Shown here piece by piece: positions 9,443-18,684 of a stretch of DNA of 64,000 nucleotides. Positions within the stretch are counted from its first letter, which is position 1, and each line of letters opens with the position of its first letter. This DNA is from Segetibacter aerophilus (GTDB lineage Bacteria > Bacteroidota > Bacteroidia > Chitinophagales > Chitinophagaceae), in contig NZ_BJYT01000026.1 in assembly GCF_007991655.1 (NCBI RefSeq), forward strand, positions 1 through 64,000, written 5' to 3'. The position numbers and the translations under genes are program-made. The notes below the pieces were generated by a model that worked only from the letters and a program-made list of their open reading frames with translations, did not search any database and had not been told where the DNA came from.

Positions 9443-9474
9443 TTGAGCTTCAAAGGCAAGTGTATTTATATTTG
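9443..9474 (+). promoter_or_regulatory. Predicted promoter of thrB
   Basis: TTG at 9443-9445 and TATATTTG at 9467-9474 fit the Bacteroidota consensus (TTG, TAnnTTTG) with a 21-base spacer. Transcription should start near 9478-9481, at or just before the first ATG (9479), so the mRNA would be nearly leaderless or translation would start at the ATG at 9491. Confidence 0.65.
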
Positions 9475-9478
9475 AACC

Positions 9479-10447
9479 ATGGAATTTGAAATGAAGCATA
9501 TTGATCCGGCGACCTTACAAAAACAGGTAACTGTACATGCGCCGGGAACAGTAGCAAATTTGGTTTGTGGATTTGATGTATTGGGCATGTGCCTCAATGC
9601 TCCTTACGATATTATGGAAGTAAGGCTGTTGGATGAAAAAAAGATTACGATTATAAGCAAAGACGGATACCAGCTTCCAACAGATCCAGCACAAAATACA
9701 GCCGGCGCACCCCTGATAGAAATGCTCGAAGAGATAGATGCAATTATCGGTTTTGAAATAACGATCGAAAAATTAATCAAACCTGGAAGCGGAATAGGTT
9801 CAAGTGCGGCGAGCGCTGCAGGAGCTGTGGTCGCGGCTAATCATCTCTTAGGAAATATTTTTACAAATGAAGACTTGGTTCGGTTTGCTATGTTCGGCGA
9901 AAAAGTAGCAACCGGTGTAAAGCATGCTGATAACATTGCCCCATGTATTTATGGCGGAGTTACGTTGATCCGATCAATATTTCCTTTAGATATTATTGCC
10001 CTGCCTGCCCCTGATTTTTTCGTTACGGTCGTTCATCCTCAAATTGAAGTACGAACCTCTGATGCAAGACAGATCTTAAGAAAAGAAGTCTTACTCAAAG
10101 ACGCGATCAAGCAGTGGGGAAACATTGCCGGCTTAGTTGCAGGCTTATTAAAAAAAGACGCAGCATTGGTTGGCCGGTCTCTCGAAGATGTAATCATAGA
10201 ACCGGTAAGAAGCATTCTTATCCCCGGCTTTGATGAAGTAAAAAAAGGATGCAAAGAAGCAGGCGCATTGGGTGGCGGCATCTCAGGTTCCGGCCCTTCA
10301 ATCTTTATGCTCAGCACAAACGAAGCAACAGCCAAAGAAGTAGAAACGGTAATGAAAAATGTCTATGAAAAAATTGGGATCAGCTACCATACGTACGTGA
10401 CTACGATTAATGCAGCAGGAGTACAAGTAATAGCTGCAAGCTGTTAG
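9479..10447 (+). CDS. thrB: Homoserine kinase
   Basis: GHMP-family kinase of 322 residues that phosphorylates homoserine with ATP, the step before threonine synthase. The N-terminal strand VTVHAPGTVANLVCGFDVLG, the ATP-binding loop KPGSGIGSSAASAAG (about 101-115) and the C-terminal GGGISGSGPSIF motif are all present. Length is normal. thrC lies downstream, but a bifunctional thrA does not precede it. The promoter puts the transcript start almost on the first ATG, so an alternative start at 9491 (MKHIDPATL) is plausible. The function is secure. Confidence 0.95.
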   Translation: MEFEMKHIDPATLQKQVTVHAPGTVANLVCGFDVLGMCLNAPYDIMEVRLLDEKKITIISKDGYQLPTDPAQNTAGAPLIEMLEEIDAIIGFEITIEKLIKPGSGIGSSAASAAGAVVAANHLLGNIFTNEDLVRFAMFGEKVATGVKHADNIAPCIYGGVTLIRSIFPLDIIALPAPDFFVTVVHPQIEVRTSDARQILRKEVLLKDAIKQWGNIAGLVAGLLKKDAALVGRSLEDVIIEPVRSILIPGFDEVKKGCKEAGALGGGISGSGPSIFMLSTNEATAKEVETVMKNVYEKIGISYHTYVTTINAAGVQVIAASC

Positions 10448-10621
10448 CCTCAAGCTGCAAGCCTTAGAAGAACTTTAAAACAAACGCGAAAGCTAGTAGC
10501 TAACAGCTAAGAGCTAGCAGCTTTTCTAAAAACAAAACACGGAAGCTTGTTAGTAGCTAGAAGCTTCTAAAAACACGGAAGCTTGCTGCTTGTAGCTAGC
10601 GGCTTACGGCTCAAAAAAACC
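10441..10621. repeat. AGCT-dense repetitive spacer between thrB and thrC
   Basis: About 180 bases carry eleven AGCT tetramers, mostly as GTAGCTAG, CAGCTAAG or GAAGCTTG. There are two imperfect tandem units of CTAAAAACA...CACGGAAGCTTG (about 10532-10560 and 10567-10590). Because AGCT is self-complementary, many alternative hairpins are possible. It may be a regulatory or simply degenerate repeat. Confidence 0.7.
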
Positions 10622-11917
10622 ATGCTTTACTACAGTACCAATCAACAATCGCCAAAAGTTAGTTTTAAAGAAGCTACTATAAAAGGCCAGGCCCCCGATA
10701 AGGGTTTGTATTTTCCTGAGCGAATTCGTGAACTGCCTAAAGACTTTATAAAGAACATTGACCATTATTCTAAGGAGGAGATTGCTTTCCGCGCGATTCA
10801 ACCTTTTGTTGGTGATACCATTCCAACTGAAGTTTTGCAAAGCATCGTTGCAGAAACCATCAACTTCAATTTTCCTTTGGTTAAGATAACAGACAGCATT
10901 TTCTCTCTTGAATTATTTCATGGGCCTACCCTTGCTTTCAAAGATGTAGGTGCGAGGTTTATGAGTCGTTGTTTAGGCTATTTTGTAAAAGACATCAAAA
11001 AACCTGTAACTGTACTGGTTGCAACTTCAGGAGATACTGGCGGGGCAGTAGCAAGCGGGTTTTATGAAATCGAAGGGGTAGATGTTGTTATTCTATATCC
11101 GTCAGGCAAAGTAAGTAGCGTTCAAGAATTGCAATTGACAACATTGGGCAAAAACATTACTGCAATAGAAATCGATGGCAATTTTGATGACTGCCAGCAA
11201 CTGGTTAAGCAGGCATTTGCTGATGAACAATTGAACCAGGAGCTATTTCTTACTTCGGCAAACTCAATCAACGTAGCGCGCTGGTTGCCTCAGCAATTCT
11301 ATTATTTCTTTGCCTATCAACAATGGACTGATAAAGGCCGGCCGCCTGTTGTTTGTGTACCTAGCGGCAACTTTGGAAATATTTGCGCAGGCATGGTTGC
11401 TCATCTTACGGGCTTGCCTGTTAAGCATTTTGTTGCTGCTGTTAACGCTAACGATTCTGTCTACAAATACCTTGAAACAGGAAGCTATCAAAGTCAGCAG
11501 GCAGTAGCTACCATATCAAATGCAATGGATGTGGGCAACCCGAGTAATTTTATAAGAATTCTGGAGTTATTCAAGCACGAGTATCCGCAAGTGAAAAACG
11601 TGGTTAGCAGCTTTAGCATTACTGATGAAGAAACGAGAACAACCCTTAAGAACATTTACAGCAAGTATGATTATTTACTCGATCCACACGGCGCAGTGGC
11701 TTTTGCCGGATTAGAAAAATACCTCCAAAAACATTTAAACGACAAAGGGATGATTCTTGAAACCGCGCACCCGGTAAAGTTTTATGATGTGGTAGAACCT
11801 ATAACCGGGCAAAAAGTTGAAACGCCTGAAACCATTAAAGGCATATTGAATAAGAAAAAGGAAAGCGTGAAATTATCCCCGGATTATCATTCTTTTAAAC
11901 AGTTTCTTTTGTTATAA
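10622..11917 (+). CDS. thrC: Threonine synthase
   Basis: PLP enzyme of 431 residues converting O-phosphohomoserine to threonine. The N-terminal Thr_synth_N part begins MLYYSTNQQSPKVSFKEA. The PLP lysine is Lys107 in PTLAFKDVGARF. The phosphate-binding region ATSGDTGGAVASGF follows at about 137-150, and SGNFGNICAG is also present. The frame stays open to 10583, but the added residues come from the AGCT repeat spacer, so the ATG at 10622 is preferred. thrC ends 21 bases before the methyltransferase gene and may be co-transcribed with it. Confidence 0.95.
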   Translation: MLYYSTNQQSPKVSFKEATIKGQAPDKGLYFPERIRELPKDFIKNIDHYSKEEIAFRAIQPFVGDTIPTEVLQSIVAETINFNFPLVKITDSIFSLELFHGPTLAFKDVGARFMSRCLGYFVKDIKKPVTVLVATSGDTGGAVASGFYEIEGVDVVILYPSGKVSSVQELQLTTLGKNITAIEIDGNFDDCQQLVKQAFADEQLNQELFLTSANSINVARWLPQQFYYFFAYQQWTDKGRPPVVCVPSGNFGNICAGMVAHLTGLPVKHFVAAVNANDSVYKYLETGSYQSQQAVATISNAMDVGNPSNFIRILELFKHEYPQVKNVVSSFSITDEETRTTLKNIYSKYDYLLDPHGAVAFAGLEKYLQKHLNDKGMILETAHPVKFYDVVEPITGQKVETPETIKGILNKKKESVKLSPDYHSFKQFLLL

Positions 11918-11938
11918 TTATCAAACTAAGAAAAGTAT

Positions 11939-12568
11939 ATGATTGATGTAAAGCAGGCCTACAATGTATGGGCTGAACAATACGATACCAACAACAATAA
12001 AACAAGGGACCTTGAAGCAAGGGTTTTAAGAAGTACTCTATCCAACATCGACTTTAAAAGCTGTCTTGAGATCGGTTGTGGTACAGGTAAGAATACGGAG
12101 TGGCTGGTTGAAAAGGCAGAGAAAGTTTTGGCGGTAGATCTTTCAGATGAAATGCTTGCAAAGGCTAAAGCAAAGATTACCTCAGATAAAGTCGAATTCA
12201 AACAAGTGAACATCTTGTCTGAATGGACTTTTAGAACAAAATTATATGACCTGGTAACTTTTAGTCTTGTTCTTGAACACATCGAAAACCTGGATCCCAT
12301 TTTTCAAGAAGTATCTAATGCATTAGTTCAAGGTGGACATGTTTATATTGGAGAGCTTCATCCTTTTAAACAATACGCGGGAAGTAAAGCAAGATTTGAT
12401 ACAGAAGATGGAACCCAAGTGGTAGAATGTTTCAATCACCACATTTCTGATTTTGCCAATGCTGCAAAAAGACACGGACTAATACTGGAGAATATTGATG
12501 AATATTTCGATAATGACAATCGAGAAGAGCTTCCAAGGATTTTAATGCTCCTTTTTAAAAAAGCTTAA
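11939..12568 (+). CDS. Class I SAM-dependent methyltransferase
   Basis: A 209-residue Rossmann methyltransferase. Motif I is CLEIGCGTGKNTEWL (about 42-56), the acidic end of strand 2 is LAVDLSDEML, and the post-I region VTFSLVLEHIENL matches the Methyltransf_11/25 pattern. The substrate is unknown. It begins 21 bases after thrC and ends 12 bases before the VOC gene, so the three probably share a transcript, though no metabolic link is evident. Confidence 0.85.
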   Translation: MIDVKQAYNVWAEQYDTNNNKTRDLEARVLRSTLSNIDFKSCLEIGCGTGKNTEWLVEKAEKVLAVDLSDEMLAKAKAKITSDKVEFKQVNILSEWTFRTKLYDLVTFSLVLEHIENLDPIFQEVSNALVQGGHVYIGELHPFKQYAGSKARFDTEDGTQVVECFNHHISDFANAAKRHGLILENIDEYFDNDNREELPRILMLLFKKA

Positions 12569-12580
12569 TACTTAAACTAA

Positions 12581-13000
12581 GTGAACGATGAATTGAGTAA
12601 CAACGATTATCCTGCGGTTCAATTTAGAATAGCCAGACCTACTAACAAAATTGAAGAGGTAACTGAATTTTATACAAAGGGGTTAGGGCTAAAAGTCCTT
12701 TACGAGTTTGAAGGTCACGAAGGGTATAGGGGAGTAATGATAGGACTTCCAGACCTACAATATCATTTAGAATTTACACAAGATGGTAAAGGCACTCCAG
12801 GTAAGGCACCGACTAAAGACAACCTGCTCGTTTTATATTTTAAAACTCTTGCAGAACTAAACATCATTAAAGATAAACTGACGGCTCTGGGATGTCACCC
12901 TATTGACCCAGAGAACCCATATTGGAAAGACAAAGGTTTTACTTTCGAAGATCCTGATGGATGGAGAGTAGTTTTAAATGATGGAGTATTTAATGTCTAA
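12581..13000 (+). CDS. VOC (glyoxalase/bleomycin resistance) family protein
   Basis: A 139-residue single-subunit VOC protein. The two beta-alpha-beta-beta-beta halves are visible as FRIARPTNKIEEVTEFYTKG...VMIGLPDLQYHLEFTQ and LVLYFKTLAELNIIKDKL...GFTFEDPDGWRVVL. Possible metal ligands are His in YHLEF and Glu in TFEDPDG. The frame has no upstream ATG; the likely start is the GTG at 12581. Substrate unknown. Spacing of 12 bases to the upstream methyltransferase suggests one operon. Confidence 0.82.
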   Translation: MNDELSNNDYPAVQFRIARPTNKIEEVTEFYTKGLGLKVLYEFEGHEGYRGVMIGLPDLQYHLEFTQDGKGTPGKAPTKDNLLVLYFKTLAELNIIKDKLTALGCHPIDPENPYWKDKGFTFEDPDGWRVVLNDGVFNV

Positions 13001-13035
13001 TTACTTTTTCAACCGCACCTAAGTTTTACCTGACT

Positions 13036-14319
13036 TTATAATTCATCAACATCTTCTCCAACAGCAACCGCCTGTCTCTTCGTTCCGGCTGTTTGTTTTG
13101 TTTTTTGCTTCTTCAATCGGTTAAGCCACATAATAGTGCCGGTAATCGGAAATGTAACTCCAAAAATGCAAACCAGGAAAGCGACAATTTTTGATGGAAG
13201 CCCATAGATCGAACCGACGTGAACAGGCTTGAATGTTGACCTTACGCGCTGTCCCAAATTCTTGTCTTGAAACTTTAGGTTGCCGATTACTTGTCCGGAG
13301 TATTGGTCGATGTAATAATTATCTGCAGCAGATTCATGTGCACCGATTGGAAGTACAGTTGCTGAAAATATACCGGTAGAATCATTTGGAGCCCTCAAAG
13401 TATAAAACTGAACATTTGTAGCTGCTTTTTGAATAGCAACAAAAGCGGAGTCATAACTAATTCTTCGCTTGTCTGCTGTATAGATAGAACGAGGTGGCTC
13501 GACAGGTTTCATTGAAGACTTGGTAACGGTGTAGATGCCGTTATTAAACCATTTGAATGACCATGCTAATGCGGTGAAAGCAAAGATGAACAGGAAGATC
13601 GCCGAATAGAAACCAAGCACGAGGTGAAGGTCATGGTTCACTCTCTTCCAGCTTGCATCGGTTTTTATTTTTAGGCGCTGTTTTAAGATCGCTTTATTTT
13701 TTGGCCACCATAGTATTATCCCCGTTAGGAGAATAAACAGGAAAATAAAAGTAGATATACCGGTTATTGTTTTGCCAATGCTGTCATTGCCACCAAGTAG
13801 CCAGCGGTGCAATGCGAATATGGTGTAGAAAAACGTTTCGCGGTAATTGTACAATTCCAGTACTTGCCCTGTGTAAGGGTTTACAAAAGCAGTGTGCGTT
13901 TGTCTTCCTTCCCCGCCTGCTGGCGCCGCTGGTTTTCCTATTTGTCCTGCGGAAGATTTGCCACCTGCTGCTGCAGTTTCTCTTTCTTTGGCAGGTTGCT
14001 CAGTTTTTGCTTTTGATTTATTTTCTTCCTTTTTTCCTTTTTCAGGAATTGAGATGCCGACCTCAACACTTCTTTCCGAATTTGGATAAACTTTTACCGA
14101 TGCTACTTTTGCAGCCGGATATTGTTGTTTTACGTTGCTTATTAATTGCTCAATCAGAAGCTTCGTGTTTTCCTGCTTTACAAAATAGCGATCGTGATTT
14201 GTCGCTTCCTGCAATTCCTTTTCAAATACTAAGATAGCGCCGGTGAAGCAGCAGGTCATAATAACAAGGCCGGCTGCAAGACTAAGATATAAGTGAATAT
14301 TTCTAAAAAACGTTTTCAT
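13036..14319 (-). CDS. PepSY-associated membrane protein (siderophore-iron reductase-like)
   Basis: A 427-residue inner membrane protein of the PepSY_TM family, which accompanies siderophore receptors and may help reduce or release iron. Hydrophobic segments lie near residues 12-32, 188-208, 232-252 and 382-402. A periplasmic loop of low complexity rich in Lys, Glu, Ala and Gly lies around 113-160. The motif LHRWLLGG precedes the second membrane segment, as usual. It lies 160 bases downstream of the siderophore receptor on the same strand. The gap holds an interspersed repeat. Confidence 0.85.
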   Translation of the reverse strand: MKTFFRNIHLYLSLAAGLVIMTCCFTGAILVFEKELQEATNHDRYFVKQENTKLLIEQLISNVKQQYPAAKVASVKVYPNSERSVEVGISIPEKGKKEENKSKAKTEQPAKERETAAAGGKSSAGQIGKPAAPAGGEGRQTHTAFVNPYTGQVLELYNYRETFFYTIFALHRWLLGGNDSIGKTITGISTFIFLFILLTGIILWWPKNKAILKQRLKIKTDASWKRVNHDLHLVLGFYSAIFLFIFAFTALAWSFKWFNNGIYTVTKSSMKPVEPPRSIYTADKRRISYDSAFVAIQKAATNVQFYTLRAPNDSTGIFSATVLPIGAHESAADNYYIDQYSGQVIGNLKFQDKNLGQRVRSTFKPVHVGSIYGLPSKIVAFLVCIFGVTFPITGTIMWLNRLKKQKTKQTAGTKRQAVAVGEDVDEL

Positions 14320-14410
14320 GTTTAAAGCCCCGGCCCTAAAGGGAGAAGAGAGATTTTGTCAGCTACAAGTAGCTGGGTTATTTAGACTTTTTTGTGTGAT
14401 GAAAAGAATA

Positions 14411-14467
14411 CCAAAAAGTACAAGAGTGCGACGCAACGATGCCTAATATTCATCCCTGAGTCGGCCC
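14411..14467 (+). repeat. Interspersed GTACAAG-type repeat, copy 4
   Basis: Reads AAAAAGTACAAGAGTGCGAC then GCAACGATGCCTAATATTC and ends TGAGTCGGCCC. This is the C-GAC-G version of the core and one of the longest copies. It lies between the siderophore receptor and the PepSY gene. Confidence 0.8.
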
Positions 14468-14478
14468 AAAAAAACTCT

Positions 14479-16917
14479 TTAAAACCTATATGCAATTGTT
14501 CCAACAACTTGTCTTGGTGCAATTGGGTTTACACTATAGTTTTCGTGAACATAATAATTAAAAGTGTTGGTAAGGTTCGACACTTTTGCCAGCAAAGAAA
14601 TCTTGTCGATGGTGTAACCGGCAGAAATATCAATGGTAGTAAATCCGTTTACAGCAATCAGTCTTGAGTAATTCTGTACCTGGCCAATTGTGTTGTTCCA
14701 TCCGCCAAAACGATTGCCGGTATAAAAGGCAGTTGCACCCACCTTTAAACCTTTTAGCCTATCATTTTTAAATACATAAAACACGCTTGCATTAGCGGTA
14801 TGAGCCGGCGTGTTAACCAGGCGTTCCCCTTCAACATAGTTTCCTTTTGCATCAGGGGTTTTGGTGTAACGCATGTAGTTGTAGCTGTAGCCAGCTATCA
14901 CATCAAGTCCCGCAACCGGGTGACCAGTTAAATCCAACTCAATACCATCACTGGTTGTTTCGCCGGTAAGTTCTTTAATAGCGGTGTTGTTGTTTGGTTG
15001 ACCGTTAGCAGCAAACTGTGCTGTTTGTGCAAGGTTGTTATTTTTTATACGATAGGCTGTTACGTTGGCCGAAAGACGGCCTTTGAAAAAGTCATTTTTT
15101 ACACCTATTTCGAACTGATCAATAATAGATGGTGAAAGGGCGTTGAAGTAAATGTCAGTGCCGGTGTTTACAGAAAACGAATTGGAGTAACTGGCAAAAA
15201 TCGAAGTGCTTTCAACAGGACGGTAAACCAAGCCAACACGTGGAGAAAATGCCTGGTCCGCTTTTGTCACGCCTTTGCCCTTAGCGCCGGTAACTAGGTT
15301 GGTAGAATCTGCCGGTAGAGCTTTTTGATACGAAAAACGGATTCCGGCCAATAACTTGAGTTTGCTGGTAAGGCTAATAAGATCCTGTACATAAGTGCCC
15401 ACACGGTTAGTAGGCGTATTTATCTGGCGTACCCGGTTAGCAACCGGGATATCGGTACGCCTGGTAAATTTAGATGGGTCCAGAATGTTTATAGTGTCGT
15501 AGGTCGTCGGTTGATTGTAAGCGTAGTTGGTGGTATAATAACGGTCTGCATCGATACCCGCAAGTAATGTGTGAGCAATTGAGCCAGTTTTAAATTTACC
15601 ATTTAGGTCAAGTTGCGCAATGTAATAATCCTCATTAGTAAATGTCCTGTTTAATGGCCTTGCCCATTTACCTGCTGCATCAGCTTGCACACGTTCAGTA
15701 GAATAATAATCTCTTGAATAATTTTGATAAGCACCGGTAAAGTTTAATTTCCATGAGTCGTTGAACTCATGCTTTAGGGCTGTCGACGCGGTGGTTTGTT
15801 TTGTTTTTGCATACTGCCACGCAGTACCTAGAAATGTTCCTCTTTGTAACGGGGCGATCGTAGTATTGTTTATAGTGCCAATTCCGAAATCAGGTGTAAA
15901 CTCATGATTGAGATAATCGGCTTGAACCAAAAGTTCGGTACGCTTTCCTAATTTAAACAACATTGAAGGATTGATATAGTATCGCTTAGATTGAACGGAG
16001 TTTCTGAAACTGTTTGCAGATTCAAAAGTTCCATTTACGCGATAAGCAATTCCCGCAGTCATTGGTCCGTAGACATCAAATGAAGGTTTGTACAAATCAT
16101 AGCTTCCTGCTCTCATCGAAACTTCGCCACCAAAGTTGAACTTAGGTTGCTTGGTCACCATATTTACAATACCTCCAGGAGCAACATTACCATAAAGAAT
16201 TGCGGCGCTACCTTTCAGCACTTCCACTTTTTCCAATGAACTCATTTCGGGCATTGCACCTGCGTTTACCCGTGCACCATTTCTAAACATGTTGCTGCTT
16301 GAAAAACCATATCCACGAGCAGAAAATGCTTCCTGGCTGTTGCCACGGGTGGTAGCCAAATAAACGCCGTTTACGTTTTTGATTACATCACTCAAACGCA
16401 AAGCCTGCTGGTCGCGGATCAAGCCTTGTCCCACAACAGCTATACTTTGCGGAAGGTCCATTAGGTTAATTTCAATTTTACCAACTGAGACAGTTTTCTC
16501 GTTCAGGCTTTTACGTGCAGTTACGATTACTTCTTCCAATTGTTTTGAAGTCTCCTGTAACGTGTATGATAACTCGAGTGTTTGCCCGGTGGTTACGGTT
16601 ACTTCCTTTTCAATTGGCTGCAAACCAATCATGGAAATTGAAATAGTATGACTCCCAATTTTTACATTTCTCAACACAAAATTCCCATTCCCGTCAGTTA
16701 CGACGAACCGGTTTATTCCCTTAATCGCAACGTTTACTTCGGTCGCCGGCTTGTTATCGGTTGTTGACACATGTCCTTTTATTGTGCCCGTTTCAGCAAC
16801 GGGTGTTTCATCTATTTTTTCAACTGCTACAAATGCCTGTTCCATTTGTGCAGTTACAGTTAAGCAGCTAAAACAAAGTAAGAAGCAAAGAGCCTTAGTA
16901 AATCTATTTTTCATCAA
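14479..16917 (-). CDS. TonB-dependent siderophore receptor
   Basis: An 812-residue outer membrane receptor for ferric siderophores. Signal peptide about 1-23 (LTVTAQ). A carboxypeptidase-regulatory domain covers about 44-125 (GTIKGHVSTTDNKPATEVNV). The plug at about 140-250 carries DLPQSIAVVGQGLIRDQQ and the ILYGNVAPGGIVNMVTKQP signature. The barrel ends in the aromatic terminus VVGTIAYRF. Features fit the FhuA/FoxA-like siderophore class. The PepSY membrane protein lies downstream, making an iron-uptake pair. The specific siderophore is not predictable. Confidence 0.92.
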   Translation of the reverse strand: MMKNRFTKALCFLLCFSCLTVTAQMEQAFVAVEKIDETPVAETGTIKGHVSTTDNKPATEVNVAIKGINRFVVTDGNGNFVLRNVKIGSHTISISMIGLQPIEKEVTVTTGQTLELSYTLQETSKQLEEVIVTARKSLNEKTVSVGKIEINLMDLPQSIAVVGQGLIRDQQALRLSDVIKNVNGVYLATTRGNSQEAFSARGYGFSSSNMFRNGARVNAGAMPEMSSLEKVEVLKGSAAILYGNVAPGGIVNMVTKQPKFNFGGEVSMRAGSYDLYKPSFDVYGPMTAGIAYRVNGTFESANSFRNSVQSKRYYINPSMLFKLGKRTELLVQADYLNHEFTPDFGIGTINNTTIAPLQRGTFLGTAWQYAKTKQTTASTALKHEFNDSWKLNFTGAYQNYSRDYYSTERVQADAAGKWARPLNRTFTNEDYYIAQLDLNGKFKTGSIAHTLLAGIDADRYYTTNYAYNQPTTYDTINILDPSKFTRRTDIPVANRVRQINTPTNRVGTYVQDLISLTSKLKLLAGIRFSYQKALPADSTNLVTGAKGKGVTKADQAFSPRVGLVYRPVESTSIFASYSNSFSVNTGTDIYFNALSPSIIDQFEIGVKNDFFKGRLSANVTAYRIKNNNLAQTAQFAANGQPNNNTAIKELTGETTSDGIELDLTGHPVAGLDVIAGYSYNYMRYTKTPDAKGNYVEGERLVNTPAHTANASVFYVFKNDRLKGLKVGATAFYTGNRFGGWNNTIGQVQNYSRLIAVNGFTTIDISAGYTIDKISLLAKVSNLTNTFNYYVHENYSVNPIAPRQVVGTIAYRF

Positions 16918-17159
16918 AAGTTATTTTTTCCAGTGCAAAAGACGGTCGGGCAAAATCAAATCACTTTCAGAATCGGGAACAACAGATTACGGAATAAGGA
17001 AAAAAGAAGCGGGGTTAGTCCGAACGTTATAATTTTAGATTTGTATGAATTGGTAATAAATCAACGCTAGGATGGGAAGAAAACTTTGAGATACTTTTTT
17101 GTTGAAGAATGCAGGGAAGCAAGCGGTTTGATAAAAATTTGAACAATAAAAGAAAATTT

Positions 17160-17690
17160 ATGACAACAATCGATAAACGCGAAGTATGGCAACGTGGCCC
17201 GGTTGAGAATGTTCCTGCCCTGTTGCAACCAGTGGCACATGCATTACTGCAGGCAAGAGAAGAGGTGGGCAGGTTAGTAAATAAATTTCCTGATAACCAT
17301 TTATGGCACCAGCCCGCCGGTGTTGCTTCTATAGGTTTTCACCTGCAACATCTCGCGGGAGTTTTAGACAGGTTGTTTACATATGCCAGAGGTGAGGCGT
17401 TAACTGAAGAACAATTGAAAACGGTCGCATCTGAAGGTAGGGCTATGGAAGGTAAATCCAGTGTCGCTGAACTCGTTGAGGGTTTTAATACGCAAGTTGA
17501 TAAGGCAGTTGCCGAATTGCGTGAGATAAACGAACAAGCACTTACTGAAGTAAGAATGGTAGGACGGGCTCAAATTCCATCGACTGTCATTGGACTTTTG
17601 TTTCATGCTGCTGAACATACGATGCGGCATGTTGGGCAACTGTATGTAACAGCCAAGGTGATTGAAAATAAGTTAGCCAGTGGCTTGTAA
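17160..17690 (+). CDS. DinB family protein
   Basis: A 176-residue four-helix-bundle protein of the DinB/YfiT-like superfamily. Putative metal-binding histidines occur in SIGFHLQHLAGVLDRL and in LLFHAAEHTMRHVGQL. Members act as thiol-dependent transferases or remain uncharacterised. The frame is open from 17109, but MTTIDKREVW at 17160 gives a normal N-terminus. A TAGATTTG box at 17036-17043 could be its promoter, but the -33 element is poor. Confidence 0.82.
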   Translation: MTTIDKREVWQRGPVENVPALLQPVAHALLQAREEVGRLVNKFPDNHLWHQPAGVASIGFHLQHLAGVLDRLFTYARGEALTEEQLKTVASEGRAMEGKSSVAELVEGFNTQVDKAVAELREINEQALTEVRMVGRAQIPSTVIGLLFHAAEHTMRHVGQLYVTAKVIENKLASGL

Positions 17691-17802
17691 TTGATATCGA
17701 AGGAATGACGGTAAAATAAATGGTGGAGTAATTGTTCAATTAGGTATATTCAAATCTTAACCCAAAACACGACCGCTGTCTCAGACGTTTTAAACACTTA
17801 AA

Positions 17803-18684
17803 ATGAAAAAGTCATTTATTTCAAAATCATATTTTGTCTCTATCCTCCTAATCGTACTCGTTGCAGGTTTTAATAGTTGTGCAACAGCACAAAAAAATGT
17901 TAGCCAGGCAGATTGGAAACCTTTATTTAACGGTAAGGATATTAAAGATTGGGTAGTAAAAATTTATCATCACGAAGTTGGAGAAGACCCCGCAAATACT
18001 TTTAGAGTTGAAGATGGAATGGTGAAAGTGAGATACGACAAGTATGATAGTTTCAATCAGCAATATGGCCACCTGTTTTATAAACAGCCCTTTTCCTATT
18101 ATCGTTTAAAATTCGAATATCGCATTACTGGCGAATGGAGAAAGGATGCACCGTCTTACACAATCAGAAATAGTGGCGTTATGTTTCATTCGCAGGATCC
18201 AAAGACTATTCTTAAAGAACAGGACTGGCCTATCTCCGTAGAGTTTCAATTGCTTGCAGGGTTAGATGATGGAAAACCGCGTCCCACGGGTAACATGTGT
18301 TCGCCCGGTACTGATGTGGTGTATAAGGGAAAAAAAGACCCACGTCATTGCATCGAATCAACATCAAAAACTTTTTCTGTCGACCAATGGGTAAGTGGTG
18401 AAATAATTGTGTTGGGCGACTCGCTGGTTACTCATATTATCAATGGTGATACTGTTCTGCAATATTCGCAACCACAAATTGGCGGCGGCGTCGCCAACAA
18501 TTTTAATCCTGCAATAAAGCAGGACGGAAAACTTTTATCCTCCGGGTTTATTGCGCTTCAAAGCGAAGGGCAGCCTGTTGATTTTAGAAAAGTCGAAATC
18601 CTGGATTTAGAAGGATGTATGGATCCAAAATCAAAAAATTTTCGGTCTTATTACATTAAGTCCAATCCGCAAAAATGCAAATAA
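17803..18684 (+). CDS. DUF1080 / 3-keto-disaccharide hydrolase family lipoprotein
   Basis: A 293-residue lipoprotein. The lipobox cysteine is Cys26 (AGFNSC). The body has the DUF1080 concanavalin-like pattern: WKPLFNGKDIKDWVVK near residue 45 and an extended RNSGVMFHSQDP region. Members act on 3-keto-glycosides or bind glycans. It ends about 370 bases before the SusC gene on the same strand and may take part in glycan processing. The C-terminal CMDPKSKNFRSYY segment looks like an added tail. Confidence 0.82.
   Translation: MKKSFISKSYFVSILLIVLVAGFNSCATAQKNVSQADWKPLFNGKDIKDWVVKIYHHEVGEDPANTFRVEDGMVKVRYDKYDSFNQQYGHLFYKQPFSYYRLKFEYRITGEWRKDAPSYTIRNSGVMFHSQDPKTILKEQDWPISVEFQLLAGLDDGKPRPTGNMCSPGTDVVYKGKKDPRHCIESTSKTFSVDQWVSGEIIVLGDSLVTHIINGDTVLQYSQPQIGGGVANNFNPAIKQDGKLLSSGFIALQSEGQPVDFRKVEILDLEGCMDPKSKNFRSYYIKSNPQKCK

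Noticed and set aside
9479-11917. Horizontal transfer of thrB/thrC
   Set aside because: The AGCT-rich spacer is odd, but the coding sequences look like their neighbours in composition, and no mobile-element sign was seen.
13767-14237. Plus-strand open frames inside the PepSY gene
   Set aside because: They are antisense shadows with Leu/Cys-rich translations and no homology; the minus-strand gene explains the region.
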